This document shows positions 1 through 8,130 of a stretch of 64,000 nucleotides of DNA, piece after piece. Both the position numbers and the translations under genes were made by a program. The DNA is taken from NCBI RefSeq assembly GCF_016593255.1, contig NZ_AP023212.1, positions 124,001-188,000 of the forward strand, in the 5' to 3' direction. The notes under the pieces were generated by a model. It saw nothing but the letters and a program-made list of their open reading frames with translations, was not told the origin of the DNA and made no database searches. Source of the DNA: Hydrogenimonas urashimensis (GTDB taxonomy: Bacteria > Campylobacterota > Campylobacteria > Campylobacterales > Hydrogenimonadaceae). Each line of letters opens with the position of its first letter. The stretch's first letter is position 1.

Positions 1-61
1 AGCGTGATCGGAGGCAAACCGTTTTTCACCCTGCCATGCCTGCCATCTGTAAGCTATTAGT

Positions 62-69
62 GGTATAAT
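62..69 (+). promoter_or_regulatory. Extended -10 promoter for the DUF2018-hemA operon
   Basis: TATAAT lies at 64-69 with a TGG just before it, an extended -10 element, 46 bases upstream of the first start codon. No good -35 box is seen, as is usual for this group. Bases 1-60 before it may hold the tail of an upstream gene (an open frame ends in TAG at 58-60), but it is too short to assign. Confidence 0.55.
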
Positions 70-114
70 AATGGCTTTTAAGACCGGATCGAAACACAAT
101 TCATAGGGGGAAAC

Positions 115-396
115 ATGTTATTCGAAGATGAAGAGGATATCTTTACGGGCGGATCGCCGAAGAGAAAATTTTTCGACATTGTCTACCATGCCAACCGCAA
201 TCTCGTGGAAAACGAGATCGACAAGCTGGTGATGCGTCTGTGTATCGTGGAGTCGATGCTCGAAGAGAAAATCGGCGAAGAGGCCCTCGAGAACGAAGTG
301 CGGCGGCACTCGGCACTTCCGTCCGAAGAGCTCGAGGATTGCATGGCAAGCAAATACATCGGATTGACGGCGGACATTCTGACGCAGAATGAGTAG
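115..396 (+). CDS. DUF2018 family protein (HP0242-like)
   Basis: This 93-residue protein is an all-helical member of DUF2018, a family essentially confined to Campylobacterota. Conserved positions recalled from Helicobacter pylori HP0242 are present: an early IF-G motif, D-I-x-x-H-A near residue 21-26, the E-x-x-x-L-x-x-x-L helix, and the terminal ILTQNE. HP0242 is known structurally as an intertwined, pseudo-knotted homodimer with no assigned function. A purine-rich AGGGGG Shine-Dalgarno sits 5 bases before the ATG. It opens the operon that leads into polyprenyl synthase and hemA, and its stop overlaps the next start by 8 bases, so the two are probably translationally coupled. Function unknown. 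Confidence 0.88.
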   Translation: MLFEDEEDIFTGGSPKRKFFDIVYHANRNLVENEIDKLVMRLCIVESMLEEKIGEEALENEVRRHSALPSEELEDCMASKYIGLTADILTQNE

Positions 397-826
397 GGCC
401 GTCGCCGTTTTGCTGTTCGTTTCGTCTCTGCTGTTGGGAGCGGGGGCGAACGATCCCAACGAGGCATGGAGCCATTACGATACGTTTGCTTTGAAAAAAG
501 ATCAGGTTCAGCATGTCCGGATAGATGCGAACGAAAAGAGTCATCGGCTTGCGTTCAGGTGGACACTTTACAAAAACGGCGGACTTGTCATGCATGTCGA
601 TTACGACGGGCACAGGTTTCAGCCGCTGCTCTACACCGGCTACAAACGCAACGCCTTTCGCATCGATCTTTTCTCAAGGCCGAACGACGCCACGCCAATG
701 CAGTTGGAAACACCTTTCGCGCTGTTGATTTTCACGGCTTTCGATCCCCGAAAGCGGGAAGCTCACATCGATATGAAGATCAGAAGCGACGAAGCGAGTG
801 AAGTATTTTATGTAAAAGGGAAGTAG
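389..826 (+). CDS. Secreted protein of unknown function
   Basis: A 145-residue protein with an N-terminal signal peptide (MSRAVAVLLFVSSLLLGAGA, probably cleaved near residue 20), so it should act in the periplasm. The mature part is rich in beta-type alternation and aromatic residues, with no cysteines, membrane spans or motif that I recognise. It overlaps the DUF2018 gene by 8 bases and ends 5 bases before the polyprenyl synthase start, which ties it to that operon. The context (isoprenoid and haem synthesis) does not define a role. A conserved lineage-specific periplasmic protein is the most that can be said. Confidence 0.75.
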   Translation: MSRAVAVLLFVSSLLLGAGANDPNEAWSHYDTFALKKDQVQHVRIDANEKSHRLAFRWTLYKNGGLVMHVDYDGHRFQPLLYTGYKRNAFRIDLFSRPNDATPMQLETPFALLIFTAFDPRKREAHIDMKIRSDEASEVFYVKGK

Positions 827-831
827 AGACG

Positions 832-1728
832 ATGCTTGAAGCTGTTGAATCGAAGATGCGCGAATACATCGCCGAGCTGGAAAACGACGAGGTGGCGAAA
901 CTTTTCGAAGCGCTGCCGCATGGGAAGCGTCTTCGCGCGAAACTGGTGCTGAAAGTGGCGAAAAGTGACGACAGAGCCGTCGTGCTGGCCGCGGTTATCG
1001 AAATGATCCATGCGGCGAGCCTGCTTCATGACGATGTGATCGATGATGCGATGACGCGCCGCGGCGTGCCTTCGATGAACGCGACCGAAGGGAGCAAGCA
1101 GGCGATCATGATGGGAGACATCCTCTATTCCAAAGGATTCGAGGAGCTGACGGCATTCGAGAGGAAAATCGCCTCCACCGTGGCCCGCGCCGTAACGCAA
1201 CTGAGCATCGGGGAGCTTATGGATGTGCGCCTTTCGGATCGCTTCAACCCCGACGTGGCCGCCTATATGCGGATGATTTATCAGAAGACGGCGGCGCTGA
1301 TTGAGGCGACCGCCGCATCGGCGGCATTGCTGGCCGGAAAAGATGAAAAAATCTACGGCATTTACGGCAAAAATCTCGGCATCGCCTTTCAGATCATCGA
1401 CGACATTCTCGACATCACCCAGACGTCCGAACGGCTCGGCAAGCCGGCGATGCACGATTTCGAAGAGGGCAAAACGACACTTCCTTATATCTACCTCTAC
1501 GAATCTCTCGACGAAACGGCGAAAGAGCGTCTTGTTTCCCTCCATCGAAAGCCGCTCACGGATGAAGAGAGAGCGTGGATTACAGGTATGATGGAAGAGA
1601 CCGGGGCGCTGCGCAGGGCCTATCTCTACGCCAAAGAGCTGGGAGAGGAGGCGGTCGCGCTCATGGAAGGGGAGGGCGAAACCTCACTGGCCGAGATCGT
1701 CACGGCGATGATCGAAAGGGAGTTTTGA
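832..1728 (+). CDS. Polyprenyl diphosphate synthase (trans-isoprenyl)
   Basis: This 298-residue enzyme extends allylic diphosphates with isopentenyl diphosphate, probably making the long side chain of menaquinone or a farnesyl/octaprenyl precursor. The first Asp-rich motif is DDVIDD at about residues 67-72, followed by the R-R-G of the basic patch. The second is DDILD at about 190-194, both Mg-diphosphate binding. Length fits the family. Product chain length cannot be read from sequence alone, so ispA versus ispB is left open. The stop shares bases with the hemA start (TGATG), and the menaquinone decarboxylase lies 9 kb downstream. Confidence 0.9.
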   Translation: MLEAVESKMREYIAELENDEVAKLFEALPHGKRLRAKLVLKVAKSDDRAVVLAAVIEMIHAASLLHDDVIDDAMTRRGVPSMNATEGSKQAIMMGDILYSKGFEELTAFERKIASTVARAVTQLSIGELMDVRLSDRFNPDVAAYMRMIYQKTAALIEATAASAALLAGKDEKIYGIYGKNLGIAFQIIDDILDITQTSERLGKPAMHDFEEGKTTLPYIYLYESLDETAKERLVSLHRKPLTDEERAWITGMMEETGALRRAYLYAKELGEEAVALMEGEGETSLAEIVTAMIEREF

Positions 1729-3035
1729 TGCAGTATCTCGTCGTGAGCTATTCCCACAAAAATACCGATATCGTCGTTCGGGAGAAGCTGGCTTTTTCGG
1801 ACGCGGAAGAGAAACACCGGGCACTCCGTTCCGTTCTCGATGTTCACGGGGTTAACGAGGCGATTCTTCTTTCTACGTGCAACAGGGTCGAATTCATCGT
1901 CAGCACATCGAACCCTTCCGCTGCGCTCGATGCCATATTCATGGTTTTGCACCACCACAGCGCTCTTTCTGTCGAGGAGTTGGAAGGACGGGCCGACGTC
2001 TACGAGGATGAAGGAGCGGTGCACCATATCTTCGCTGTTGCTTCTTCGCTCGATTCACTGGTGGTGGGGGAGACGCAGATTGCAGGGCAGCTCAAAGATG
2101 CCTTCCGCTTCGCCTACGAAAACGGCTACTGTTCGCAGAAACTGGCGCGCGTCATCCACTTCGCCTTCAAATGTGCCGCCGAGGTGCGCAACTCCACCGA
2201 TATCTCCAAGAGCCCCGTGTCGGTGGCGGGAGCTGCGGTCACACAGGCCAAAGAGGTCATGGGAGGCAACCTGGGCGGTTTCACGGGGCTGGTCGTGGGA
2301 GCGGGAGAGATGAGCCGTATCGTGGCGCAGCATCTGGTGGCCAACGGCTGCAACGTCATCATCTTCAACCGTTCGATGGAGCGAGCCAAGGCGATCGCCG
2401 AAGAGGTGGGCGAACGTATCGACGTGGAACCGTTCCACGCACTGCCGGAATATATCAACCGTTACCGTCTTCTTTTTACGGCAACAGGCGCGTCCCATGC
2501 CGTGATTACCGATGAGATGGTGCAGCCGGCGACATTCGAGCGCCACTGGTTCGACCTGGCGGTTCCCCGCGATGTGGATGTCATAAGCGGCAAAAACGTC
2601 AACGTCTACGCCGTCGACGATCTTCAGCAGATCGTCGATACCAATCTTTCGATGCGCCGGGAACAGGCACGAAAAGCCTACGAGATCGTCGGGCGCTACA
2701 CGATGGAGTTTTTCAGGTGGCTGCAATCGATGATGATCGATCCGCTCATCAAGGAGATCCGTCTCAAGGCCAAAAAGTCGGCATTGGCGGAGGTGGAACG
2801 CGCCGTAAAGAAGGGATTCATCACGCCGGAGTCGCGTGAAAACGTGGAACGTCTCGTCCACAACGCTTTCAAGAAGTTTCTCCACGACCCGACCGTGCGC
2901 CTGCGTGCCGTGGCCGACCAGCCGCGCGCCGATACGATAATCGAAGCGATCAAGTATATATTCGATACCGACGCCGAGGTGAAGATGGGCGACAAGTACA
3001 AGTGCGAGTTTATTATGAAGGACGACATAAAATAG
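1728..3035 (+). CDS. hemA: Glutamyl-tRNA reductase
   Basis: HemA reduces glutamyl-tRNA(Glu) with NADPH to glutamate-1-semialdehyde, the first committed step of C5-pathway tetrapyrrole synthesis in the cytoplasm. The catalytic cysteine is Cys51 in the conserved STCNRVE motif. An NADPH-binding segment GLVVGAGEMSR lies near residue 190 and a C-terminal helical dimerisation domain follows. The start chosen is the ATG at 1728, preceded by AAAGGGAG and overlapping the previous stop. It gives 435 residues beginning MQYLVVSYSHK, the usual N-terminus. An in-frame extension upstream to 1575 would run back through the polyprenyl synthase and is not believed. hemC lies three genes downstream. Confidence 0.95.
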   Translation: MQYLVVSYSHKNTDIVVREKLAFSDAEEKHRALRSVLDVHGVNEAILLSTCNRVEFIVSTSNPSAALDAIFMVLHHHSALSVEELEGRADVYEDEGAVHHIFAVASSLDSLVVGETQIAGQLKDAFRFAYENGYCSQKLARVIHFAFKCAAEVRNSTDISKSPVSVAGAAVTQAKEVMGGNLGGFTGLVVGAGEMSRIVAQHLVANGCNVIIFNRSMERAKAIAEEVGERIDVEPFHALPEYINRYRLLFTATGASHAVITDEMVQPATFERHWFDLAVPRDVDVISGKNVNVYAVDDLQQIVDTNLSMRREQARKAYEIVGRYTMEFFRWLQSMMIDPLIKEIRLKAKKSALAEVERAVKKGFITPESRENVERLVHNAFKKFLHDPTVRLRAVADQPRADTIIEAIKYIFDTDAEVKMGDKYKCEFIMKDDIK

Positions 3036-3104
3036 TGAAGACTGACAAGTGAAAAGAGATTGAATTTTTAACAACCAATACACCCATGACAAAAAGGTAA
3101 GAAC

Positions 3105-4868
3105 GTGCGATTTTCCAAAATGTTGATTCCAACCCTCAAAGAGGCGCCCAAGGATGCGGTGCTGCCCAGCCATATCTACCTCGTGCGCGGCGGATTCATC
3201 CATCAGGTGGCCAGCGGCATCTACGATTTTCTGCCACTGGGCAAAAAGGTGCTCGACAAAGTGCGGACCATCGTCAAGGAGGAGCTCGACGCGGCAGGCT
3301 CTCAGGAGGTCCAGCTCGGGTTCGTCACGCCGGCGGAGCTGTGGAAGAAGAGCGGCCGTTACGAAAAGTATGGAGCGGAACTGCTCCGTTTTGAAGACCG
3401 CAAAGGCAACGAATTCGTTCTGGGACCGACCCACGAGGAGATGATGGTCGAACTCGCCAAGCAGTTCGTCAGCAGCTACAAGCAGCTGCCGCTGAACCTC
3501 TATCAGATCAATCTCAAGTTCCGCGACGAGGCACGACCGCGTTTCGGTCTGATGCGCGGGCGTGAATTCATTATGAAAGACGGTTACAGTTTCCATGCCG
3601 ACCGTGAGGACATGATACGCGAATTCAATCTGATGGAAGCGACCTACCGCAAAATTTTCACCCGCATGGGGCTCGATTTCCGGGTCGTCGAAGCCGACAG
3701 CGGTGCCATCGGAGGCGAGGGAAGCAAAGAGTTCATGGTGCTCGCCGACAGCGGAGAGGATACGATCGTCGTCTGCGAAGGGTGCGAATACGCTGCCAAC
3801 ATCGAAGCGGCGAAACGCAAAAGGCCCGAAACCGAAGCGGAAGCACCGGAAGCCGACCTGAACAAGTTCCATACGCCGGGGATCACTACGATCGAGGATC
3901 TGTCGCGATTTTTCTACGTCGATCCCCATTATCTTGTCAAAACGGTAGCCAAAAAGGCGATTTATGACGAAGGCAGAAGTGAAATCGTCCTCTTTTTCCT
4001 GCGTGGAAATGATGAACTCCAGGAGGTCAAGGCGGCCAACGCCGTCGGTGCGAACGAACTGGTCGATGCATCCGAGGAGGAGCTCGAGGCGGTCGGACTC
4101 GTACCCGGATACATGGGGCCGGTTGATCTGATCCGCAACGTCGGCGCGATGGAGGGGGCACCGCCCTACCATGAAGAGAGAGCGCATCTAAATGTCCGAA
4201 TGGTTTTCGACGAAGGGCTGAAAGATGCAAAAAACATGATCTGCGGGGCCAACGAGAAAGATTACCACATCGTCGGAGCCGATCTGAGTGTTTTGAAGGA
4301 TCTGGAGTTCACCGACCTGGCACAGACACAGGAAGGGGACGCCTGCGTGAAATGCGGCGGAAAACTCTCCTACACCAAAGGGATCGAAGTGGGGCATATC
4401 TTCCAGCTCGGCACCCGCTACTCCGAGCCGCTCGGTGCCACATTCCTCGATCAAAACGGCAAGGCGCGCCCTTTCGTGATGGGGACTTACGGCATCGGTG
4501 TCAGCCGCCTGCTCGCTGCGGTCATTGAACAACACCACGATGAAAGAGGCTCCATCTGGCCTCTTTCCGTGGCCCCTTTCGAAGCGGTCGTAATCGTCGG
4601 CAACATCAAGGATGAGGCACAGAAAGAGACGGGTGAAACGATCTACCGGCAGCTTCTTGATGCCGGTGTGGATGTGCTGCTTGATGATCGGGCGGAGCGG
4701 TTCGGCTTCAAAATGAAAGATTTCGAACTGATCGGTTTCCCCTACGCCATCGTGGTGGGAAAGAGACTTGCCGACGGCATGGTCGAACTGGTCAATCGGC
4801 AGTCGCTTGAAAAAAGGGAGCTTCCCGTGGAAGAAGCGGTACGGCAGCTGGTGGAAACGATCCGATGA
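3105..4868 (+). CDS. proS: Prolyl-tRNA synthetase
   Basis: A class II aminoacyl-tRNA synthetase of 587 residues that charges tRNA-Pro. The GTG start gives [15 protein letters not shown], the standard N-terminus of bacterial-type ProS. Motif 2 is visible as the [17 protein letters not shown] stretch and motif 3 as GTYGIGVSR near residue 465. The 170-190-residue insertion between motifs 2 and 3 is the editing (INS) domain that clears Ala-tRNA-Pro. The anticodon-binding domain follows from about residue 485. A 69-base gap separates it from hemA, but it stays in the same run of genes; its stop overlaps fxsA by 4 bases. Confidence 0.95.
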   Translation: MRFSKMLIPTLKEAPKDAVLPSHIYLVRGGFIHQVASGIYDFLPLGKKVLDKVRTIVKEELDAAGSQEVQLGFVTPAELWKKSGRYEKYGAELLRFEDRKGNEFVLGPTHEEMMVELAKQFVSSYKQLPLNLYQINLKFRDEARPRFGLMRGREFIMKDGYSFHADREDMIREFNLMEATYRKIFTRMGLDFRVVEADSGAIGGEGSKEFMVLADSGEDTIVVCEGCEYAANIEAAKRKRPETEAEAPEADLNKFHTPGITTIEDLSRFFYVDPHYLVKTVAKKAIYDEGRSEIVLFFLRGNDELQEVKAANAVGANELVDASEEELEAVGLVPGYMGPVDLIRNVGAMEGAPPYHEERAHLNVRMVFDEGLKDAKNMICGANEKDYHIVGADLSVLKDLEFTDLAQTQEGDACVKCGGKLSYTKGIEVGHIFQLGTRYSEPLGATFLDQNGKARPFVMGTYGIGVSRLLAAVIEQHHDERGSIWPLSVAPFEAVVIVGNIKDEAQKETGETIYRQLLDAGVDVLLDDRAERFGFKMKDFELIGFPYAIVVGKRLADGMVELVNRQSLEKRELPVEEAVRQLVETIR

Positions 4869-5293
4869 TCTATTTTCTGCTCTATCTCTTTCTGGAGATA
4901 CTGGTTTCGGTCGAAATTTCTTCCGCCATCGGCCCCTTCTGGACCTTTGTGGAGGTGATTGTCAGCGCCATCGCCGGTTTGCTTCTGTTAACGAACTTCC
5001 GTTATACTTTTTTCGAAATCCTGCGGGCGATGACGGAAGGGGATATCACCCCCGAAACGTTCCAGAACCAGAATATGGCGGCACTTATCGGTGCACTGTT
5101 GCTGATCGTTCCCGGATTTTTGACCGATATCGTCGGCGTGCTGCTGCAGTTTGGCGTCTTTACCAATCTGCTGGCCTCGAAACTCGCCCGTAAAAAGCGC
5201 ACGAAAAGCCATATAGATACCAATCCATTAGATGAAGGAGAAACGGATGTCATCGATGTTGAAATCATTGAGCATCATGATGATCGCAGGTAG
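4865..5293 (+). CDS. fxsA: FxsA family membrane protein
   Basis: A 142-residue inner membrane protein with about three to four hydrophobic segments (residues 1-22, 24-42, 75-100) and a charged, acidic C-terminal tail. The pattern [10 protein letters not shown]-x-x-G near residues 79-95 is the FxsA signature. In E. coli FxsA affects exclusion of phage T7 by the F plasmid; the general cellular role is unknown. It overlaps proS by 4 bases (ATGA), and the next gene starts inside its 3' end. Confidence 0.88.
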   Translation: MIYFLLYLFLEILVSVEISSAIGPFWTFVEVIVSAIAGLLLLTNFRYTFFEILRAMTEGDITPETFQNQNMAALIGALLLIVPGFLTDIVGVLLQFGVFTNLLASKLARKKRTKSHIDTNPLDEGETDVIDVEIIEHHDDRR

Positions 5294-6092
5294 TCTCGCC
5301 TTTGCGGGCGGTGACGGCGATGTGATCCATTATGTCAAAAGAAAGCTGAGCAGAAATCCACAGGTGAAGATCAACGACGCCAGAATCGACGACAAACTGC
5401 CGATTCCCGGTATCAAAGGATGGTCGGCCTATGTGGTCTCTCTCGACATCAATCTGACGCGCGGCAAGGAGACGCGACGGATCAAATTTGACGATATTCT
5501 GTTTGTCAGCAAAGATCTCATCACGTCGGAACTTGTCGACAGGAAGACGGGCCGCGACGTGCGCTCGATGATTCAGCCGAAAATGCCGAAAGATATCTAC
5601 AGCAAGGATCATCTGCTCTACGGCAATCCCGATGCAAAACACAAGATTGTGCTCTTTTCCGATCCCCTGTGCCCCTTCTGCCGCATGTCGGTGCCCGATA
5701 TACTCAAAGCGGCCAGAAAGCATCCCGACGCCATTGCGCTCTACTATTACCATCTCCCCCTGACCACTATCCATCCGGCATCCGAAACGCTGGTGCGAGT
5801 GATGGAACTGGCGCAGAAGGAGGGGCGCATGGATATCGTCGAGAAGATGTACAAAATCTCCGTGGATCCCGAACTCAAGGATGAAAAGAAGATTCTCGAA
5901 ATCGTCAAGAAAGAGGCGGGCTACACGGTAACGCCGAAGCAGATTCATCAGGGCTGGATCGACAGGAAACTGAATCGGGACCGTATGATGTCCCGGAAAC
6001 TTCTGGTGACAGGAACCCCGACCGTTTTCGCCGACGGCAAAAAAGATGTCACGCGTGAAAAATACAAAACATTCATACAAAAGAAGAAGTAG
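5247..6092 (+). CDS. Periplasmic DsbC/DsbG-like thiol:disulfide protein
   Basis: A 281-residue thioredoxin-fold protein with a signal peptide ([22 protein letters not shown]) and a C-x-x-C active site CPFC at about residues 142-145. A later GTPTVF motif has the expected cis-proline. Domain order, an N-terminal non-thioredoxin part then a thioredoxin domain with a helical insert, matches DsbC/DsbG-type isomerases rather than plain DsbA. The ATG at 5247 is preferred over 5232 because GAAGGAG stands 6 bases before it. The gene overlaps fxsA by 47 bases in another frame. It probably handles disulfides in exported proteins or cytochrome maturation; the exact substrate is unknown. Confidence 0.85.
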   Translation: MSSMLKSLSIMMIAGSLAFAGGDGDVIHYVKRKLSRNPQVKINDARIDDKLPIPGIKGWSAYVVSLDINLTRGKETRRIKFDDILFVSKDLITSELVDRKTGRDVRSMIQPKMPKDIYSKDHLLYGNPDAKHKIVLFSDPLCPFCRMSVPDILKAARKHPDAIALYYYHLPLTTIHPASETLVRVMELAQKEGRMDIVEKMYKISVDPELKDEKKILEIVKKEAGYTVTPKQIHQGWIDRKLNRDRMMSRKLLVTGTPTVFADGKKDVTREKYKTFIQKKK

Positions 6093-6094
6093 TC

Positions 6095-7051
6095 ATGGAT
6101 AAACTGATTATCGCCACACGGGGAAGCCAGCTTGCGATGTGGCAGGCCGAATATGTCAAGGCACAGCTGCTGAAGAGCTTTCCGAATATGGTCATCGAGT
6201 TCGCCGTCGTCACGGCGACGGGCGACAAAATTTTGGACAAGCCCCTGGCCCTAATCGGCGGAAAGGGGCTCTTTACCAAAGAGATTGAAGATGCGATGTT
6301 GGCCGGCAGGGCGCATCTTGCCGTTCACAGTCTCAAGGATGTGCCCACCGAACTGCCCGAGGGACTGCGCCTTGCGGCCATTACCAAGCGCGACGATACC
6401 AGGGATGTCTTTCTCTCCCACACCTACAGAACCATCGACGACCTTCCCCACGGGGCCGTCGTCGGTACGACCAGCCTGCGCCGTCAGATGCAGCTGCGCG
6501 CGATCCGGCCGGATTTGACCATCAAAAATCTTCGCGGCAATGTCAATACCCGACTGAGAAAACTGGCGGAGGGGCAGTATGACGCCATCATTCTCGCCTA
6601 TGTCGGGATGAAGCGCCTGGGCCTTCTTGAAAGCGTTCCCTATCACGACCCCATCAGCGAGGATGTGATGATTCCCCCGTCGGGCCAGGCGTCATTGGGC
6701 ATCGAGATTATCGACGATCCCGAGGTGGCGAAAATCGCCGAAACCCTCAACGACCCCGATTCGCAACTGGCCGCGAAAATCGAGCGCGATTTCGTGGCGC
6801 GGCTGGAAGGAAGCTGCCAGGTGCCCATCGCCGTCAATGCCAAAGTCAACGAAAAAAACGTTCTGGGCAGGGCGATGGTAGGCCTTCCCGACGGTACCGA
6901 AATTTTGCAGGAGACTCTGGAATTGCCCAGAGAGGAAGCGGAGGAGATGGGTCTCAAAATGGCCGATATCATGATCGAAAATGGCGCCAAGGAGTTGTTG
7001 GCCCGCGCCGAGGCGATGGCGTTCAAAGAGGAACGCTGCGAGCGCTTCTGA
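6095..7051 (+). CDS. hemC: Hydroxymethylbilane synthase (porphobilinogen deaminase)
   Basis: HemC joins four porphobilinogen units into hydroxymethylbilane, the linear tetrapyrrole precursor of haem and sirohaem. The 318-residue protein begins with IATRGSQLAMWQA. It carries the KDVPTELPEGL segment near residue 80-90, the arginine-rich GTTSLRRQMQLR substrate-binding stretch, LRGNVNTRLRKL, and the cofactor cysteine in EGSCQVP near residue 245. It starts two bases after the preceding stop and ends the hemA-containing gene run. A hairpin follows at 7061-7083. Confidence 0.95.
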   Translation: MDKLIIATRGSQLAMWQAEYVKAQLLKSFPNMVIEFAVVTATGDKILDKPLALIGGKGLFTKEIEDAMLAGRAHLAVHSLKDVPTELPEGLRLAAITKRDDTRDVFLSHTYRTIDDLPHGAVVGTTSLRRQMQLRAIRPDLTIKNLRGNVNTRLRKLAEGQYDAIILAYVGMKRLGLLESVPYHDPISEDVMIPPSGQASLGIEIIDDPEVAKIAETLNDPDSQLAAKIERDFVARLEGSCQVPIAVNAKVNEKNVLGRAMVGLPDGTEILQETLELPREEAEEMGLKMADIMIENGAKELLARAEAMAFKEERCERF

Positions 7052-7060
7052 CCTCTGCCG

Positions 7061-7097
7061 CATGGCGCCGCTTTGGCGTCATGGCCCCTTTCTATTT
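7061..7097 (+). terminator. Hairpin after hemC, possible terminator
   Basis: CATGGCGCC (7061-7069) pairs with GGCGTCATG (7075-7083) through one G-U, around a short loop. A C/T-rich stretch that includes TTTCTATTTTTG follows. It stands directly after hemC at the operon end. The U tract is displaced from the stem, so strength is uncertain. Confidence 0.5.
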
Positions 7098-7350
7098 TTG
7101 TACTTCTTGCCTTTTGCTATCTCCACTTTTTTCCCGGTTCCCGATAAAATTGGCATCGGTGCCGCGAAATCCGTAGACAGGGGCGCGATTTGCCCCCGGG
7201 AGCGCGATCGTTCAAACCCCGATGCTTGCGGGAGAGCACAACGCTGATGTTGGCACGCCAATCGAGTCGGGACGGTTTTGCCTCCGAATCTCTTTATGTG
7301 CATATACTATATTAGTATACAAATTATGATTAATATCCATATAGAATACT
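7098..7350. other. Gene-free stretch between hemC and the next operon
   Basis: No coding frame of credible length is seen. The first 180 bases are G+C rich and contain a tRNA-sized pairing (7153-7225) that fails as a tRNA. The last 90 bases are sharply AT rich and lead into the promoter at 7356-7363. Confidence 0.5.
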
Positions 7351-7355
7351 ATTAT

Positions 7356-7363
7356 GGTATAAT
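7356..7363 (+). promoter_or_regulatory. Extended -10 promoter for the 7381-8000 gene pair
   Basis: TGG followed by TATAAT at 7358-7363, in a strongly AT-rich 60-base tract, 17 bases before the ATG. The leader would be about 10 bases and carries AGGAGG at 7371-7376. Confidence 0.6.
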
Positions 7364-7380
7364 ACACAAAAGGAGGGCGG

Positions 7381-7578
7381 ATGAAGATCAAAAAGATGGA
7401 ACTGGCGCGCAGGTTGAATTTGCGGTACGCCACACTGCTGGAGTGGGAAAAGAAGAGGCCGGAAGTCTACCGCCGACTGGTGCTTTCCTACGAATATGAA
7501 AAAGTGATCGAAGAGATATCCCAAAGACTTGCGGATACCCAGTCACTGATCGAAACGGTTCGAAAGGAGAAATCGTGA
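7381..7578 (+). CDS. Small helix-turn-helix-like protein
   Basis: A 65-residue, charged, all-helical protein. Residues 5-24 (KMELARRLNLRYATLLEWEK) read like a helix-turn-helix of the phage-regulator or MerR N-terminal kind: a polar helix, a tight turn at the NLR, then a recognition-type helix with a tryptophan. The remainder is a likely coiled coil (YEYEKVIEEISQRLADTQ). A perfect AGGAGG precedes the ATG by 4 bases. It overlaps the next gene by 4 bases, so they form a two-gene operon. DNA binding is inferred from pattern only; the target is unknown. Confidence 0.7.
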   Translation: MKIKKMELARRLNLRYATLLEWEKKRPEVYRRLVLSYEYEKVIEEISQRLADTQSLIETVRKEKS

Positions 7579-8000
7579 AAAAGAGAAATGTTTCTGTCGC
7601 CAAAAAAGATGATCCGATCTACAAAGAGCCTTTGCAGATCGAAAATGCAACGGTCGCTTCCAAGAAGGTGCCCAAAGGGAAGAAAAAACGTAACAAAGAG
7701 AAAAAGAGAAAGAGAAAAAGCGAAGAAACCATCACTTTTTCGATTACGAAAGAGGAAGAGGCGGAGTTTCAGGAGATGCTCGAACAGCAGAATGGGGCGA
7801 CCCTGAAGATCGCAGAAGAGTCGAAGATCGTCGATGAAAAATTGACATCGTATCTGGAAAAAATCATGGATGCGGAGAATGTGTGGCCGCAGAGTATCGG
7901 ATATTATGAATTGATCGGCTTTTTGAGTGACATCAAGCACCACAATGCACAGATCCGTCGGGAAAACGAAATACTGCTGGAAACATTCGGCCTGTCCTAA
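7575..8000 (+). CDS. Lysine-rich basic protein of unknown function
   Basis: A 141-residue protein starting with a GTG inside the previous stop. Residues 30-50 are an extremely basic tract of lysine and arginine, the kind of tail that binds nucleic acid. The rest is acidic and helical (EEEAEFQEMLEQQ, YLEKIMDAENVWPQSIGYYELIGFLSDIKHHN). No family is recognised. Coupling to the helix-turn-helix-like gene upstream suggests that the pair works together on DNA or RNA, which is inference. Confidence 0.7.
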   Translation: MKKRNVSVAKKDDPIYKEPLQIENATVASKKVPKGKKKRNKEKKRKRKSEETITFSITKEEEAEFQEMLEQQNGATLKIAEESKIVDEKLTSYLEKIMDAENVWPQSIGYYELIGFLSDIKHHNAQIRRENEILLETFGLS

Positions 8001-8130
8001 ACGAAACCAAGATCCGTTAAACGGAGTTTTCAGCTCGTTGTGGCTATGATAACGTCAGTGTGCCGTCACGGCTCTTGAGAGGCGGAATGTTTCGCGATGG
8101 ATCAATGCAACAAAAAGAAAGGGGTGTGCT

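Noticed and set aside
2055-4187. Very long open frame antisense to hemA and proS
   Set aside because: It mirrors strongly coded genes on the other strand; such antisense frames arise from G+C-biased codons, and the predicted protein has no recognisable family.
7153-7225. tRNA-sized fold: GCATCGG/CCGATGC seven-pair closing stem 73 bases apart with a central GGGGC/GCCCC five-pair, seven-base loop
   Set aside because: No T-arm or D-arm can be formed, the loop lacks U33, and no known tRNA resembles it. Probably chance in G+C-rich DNA.
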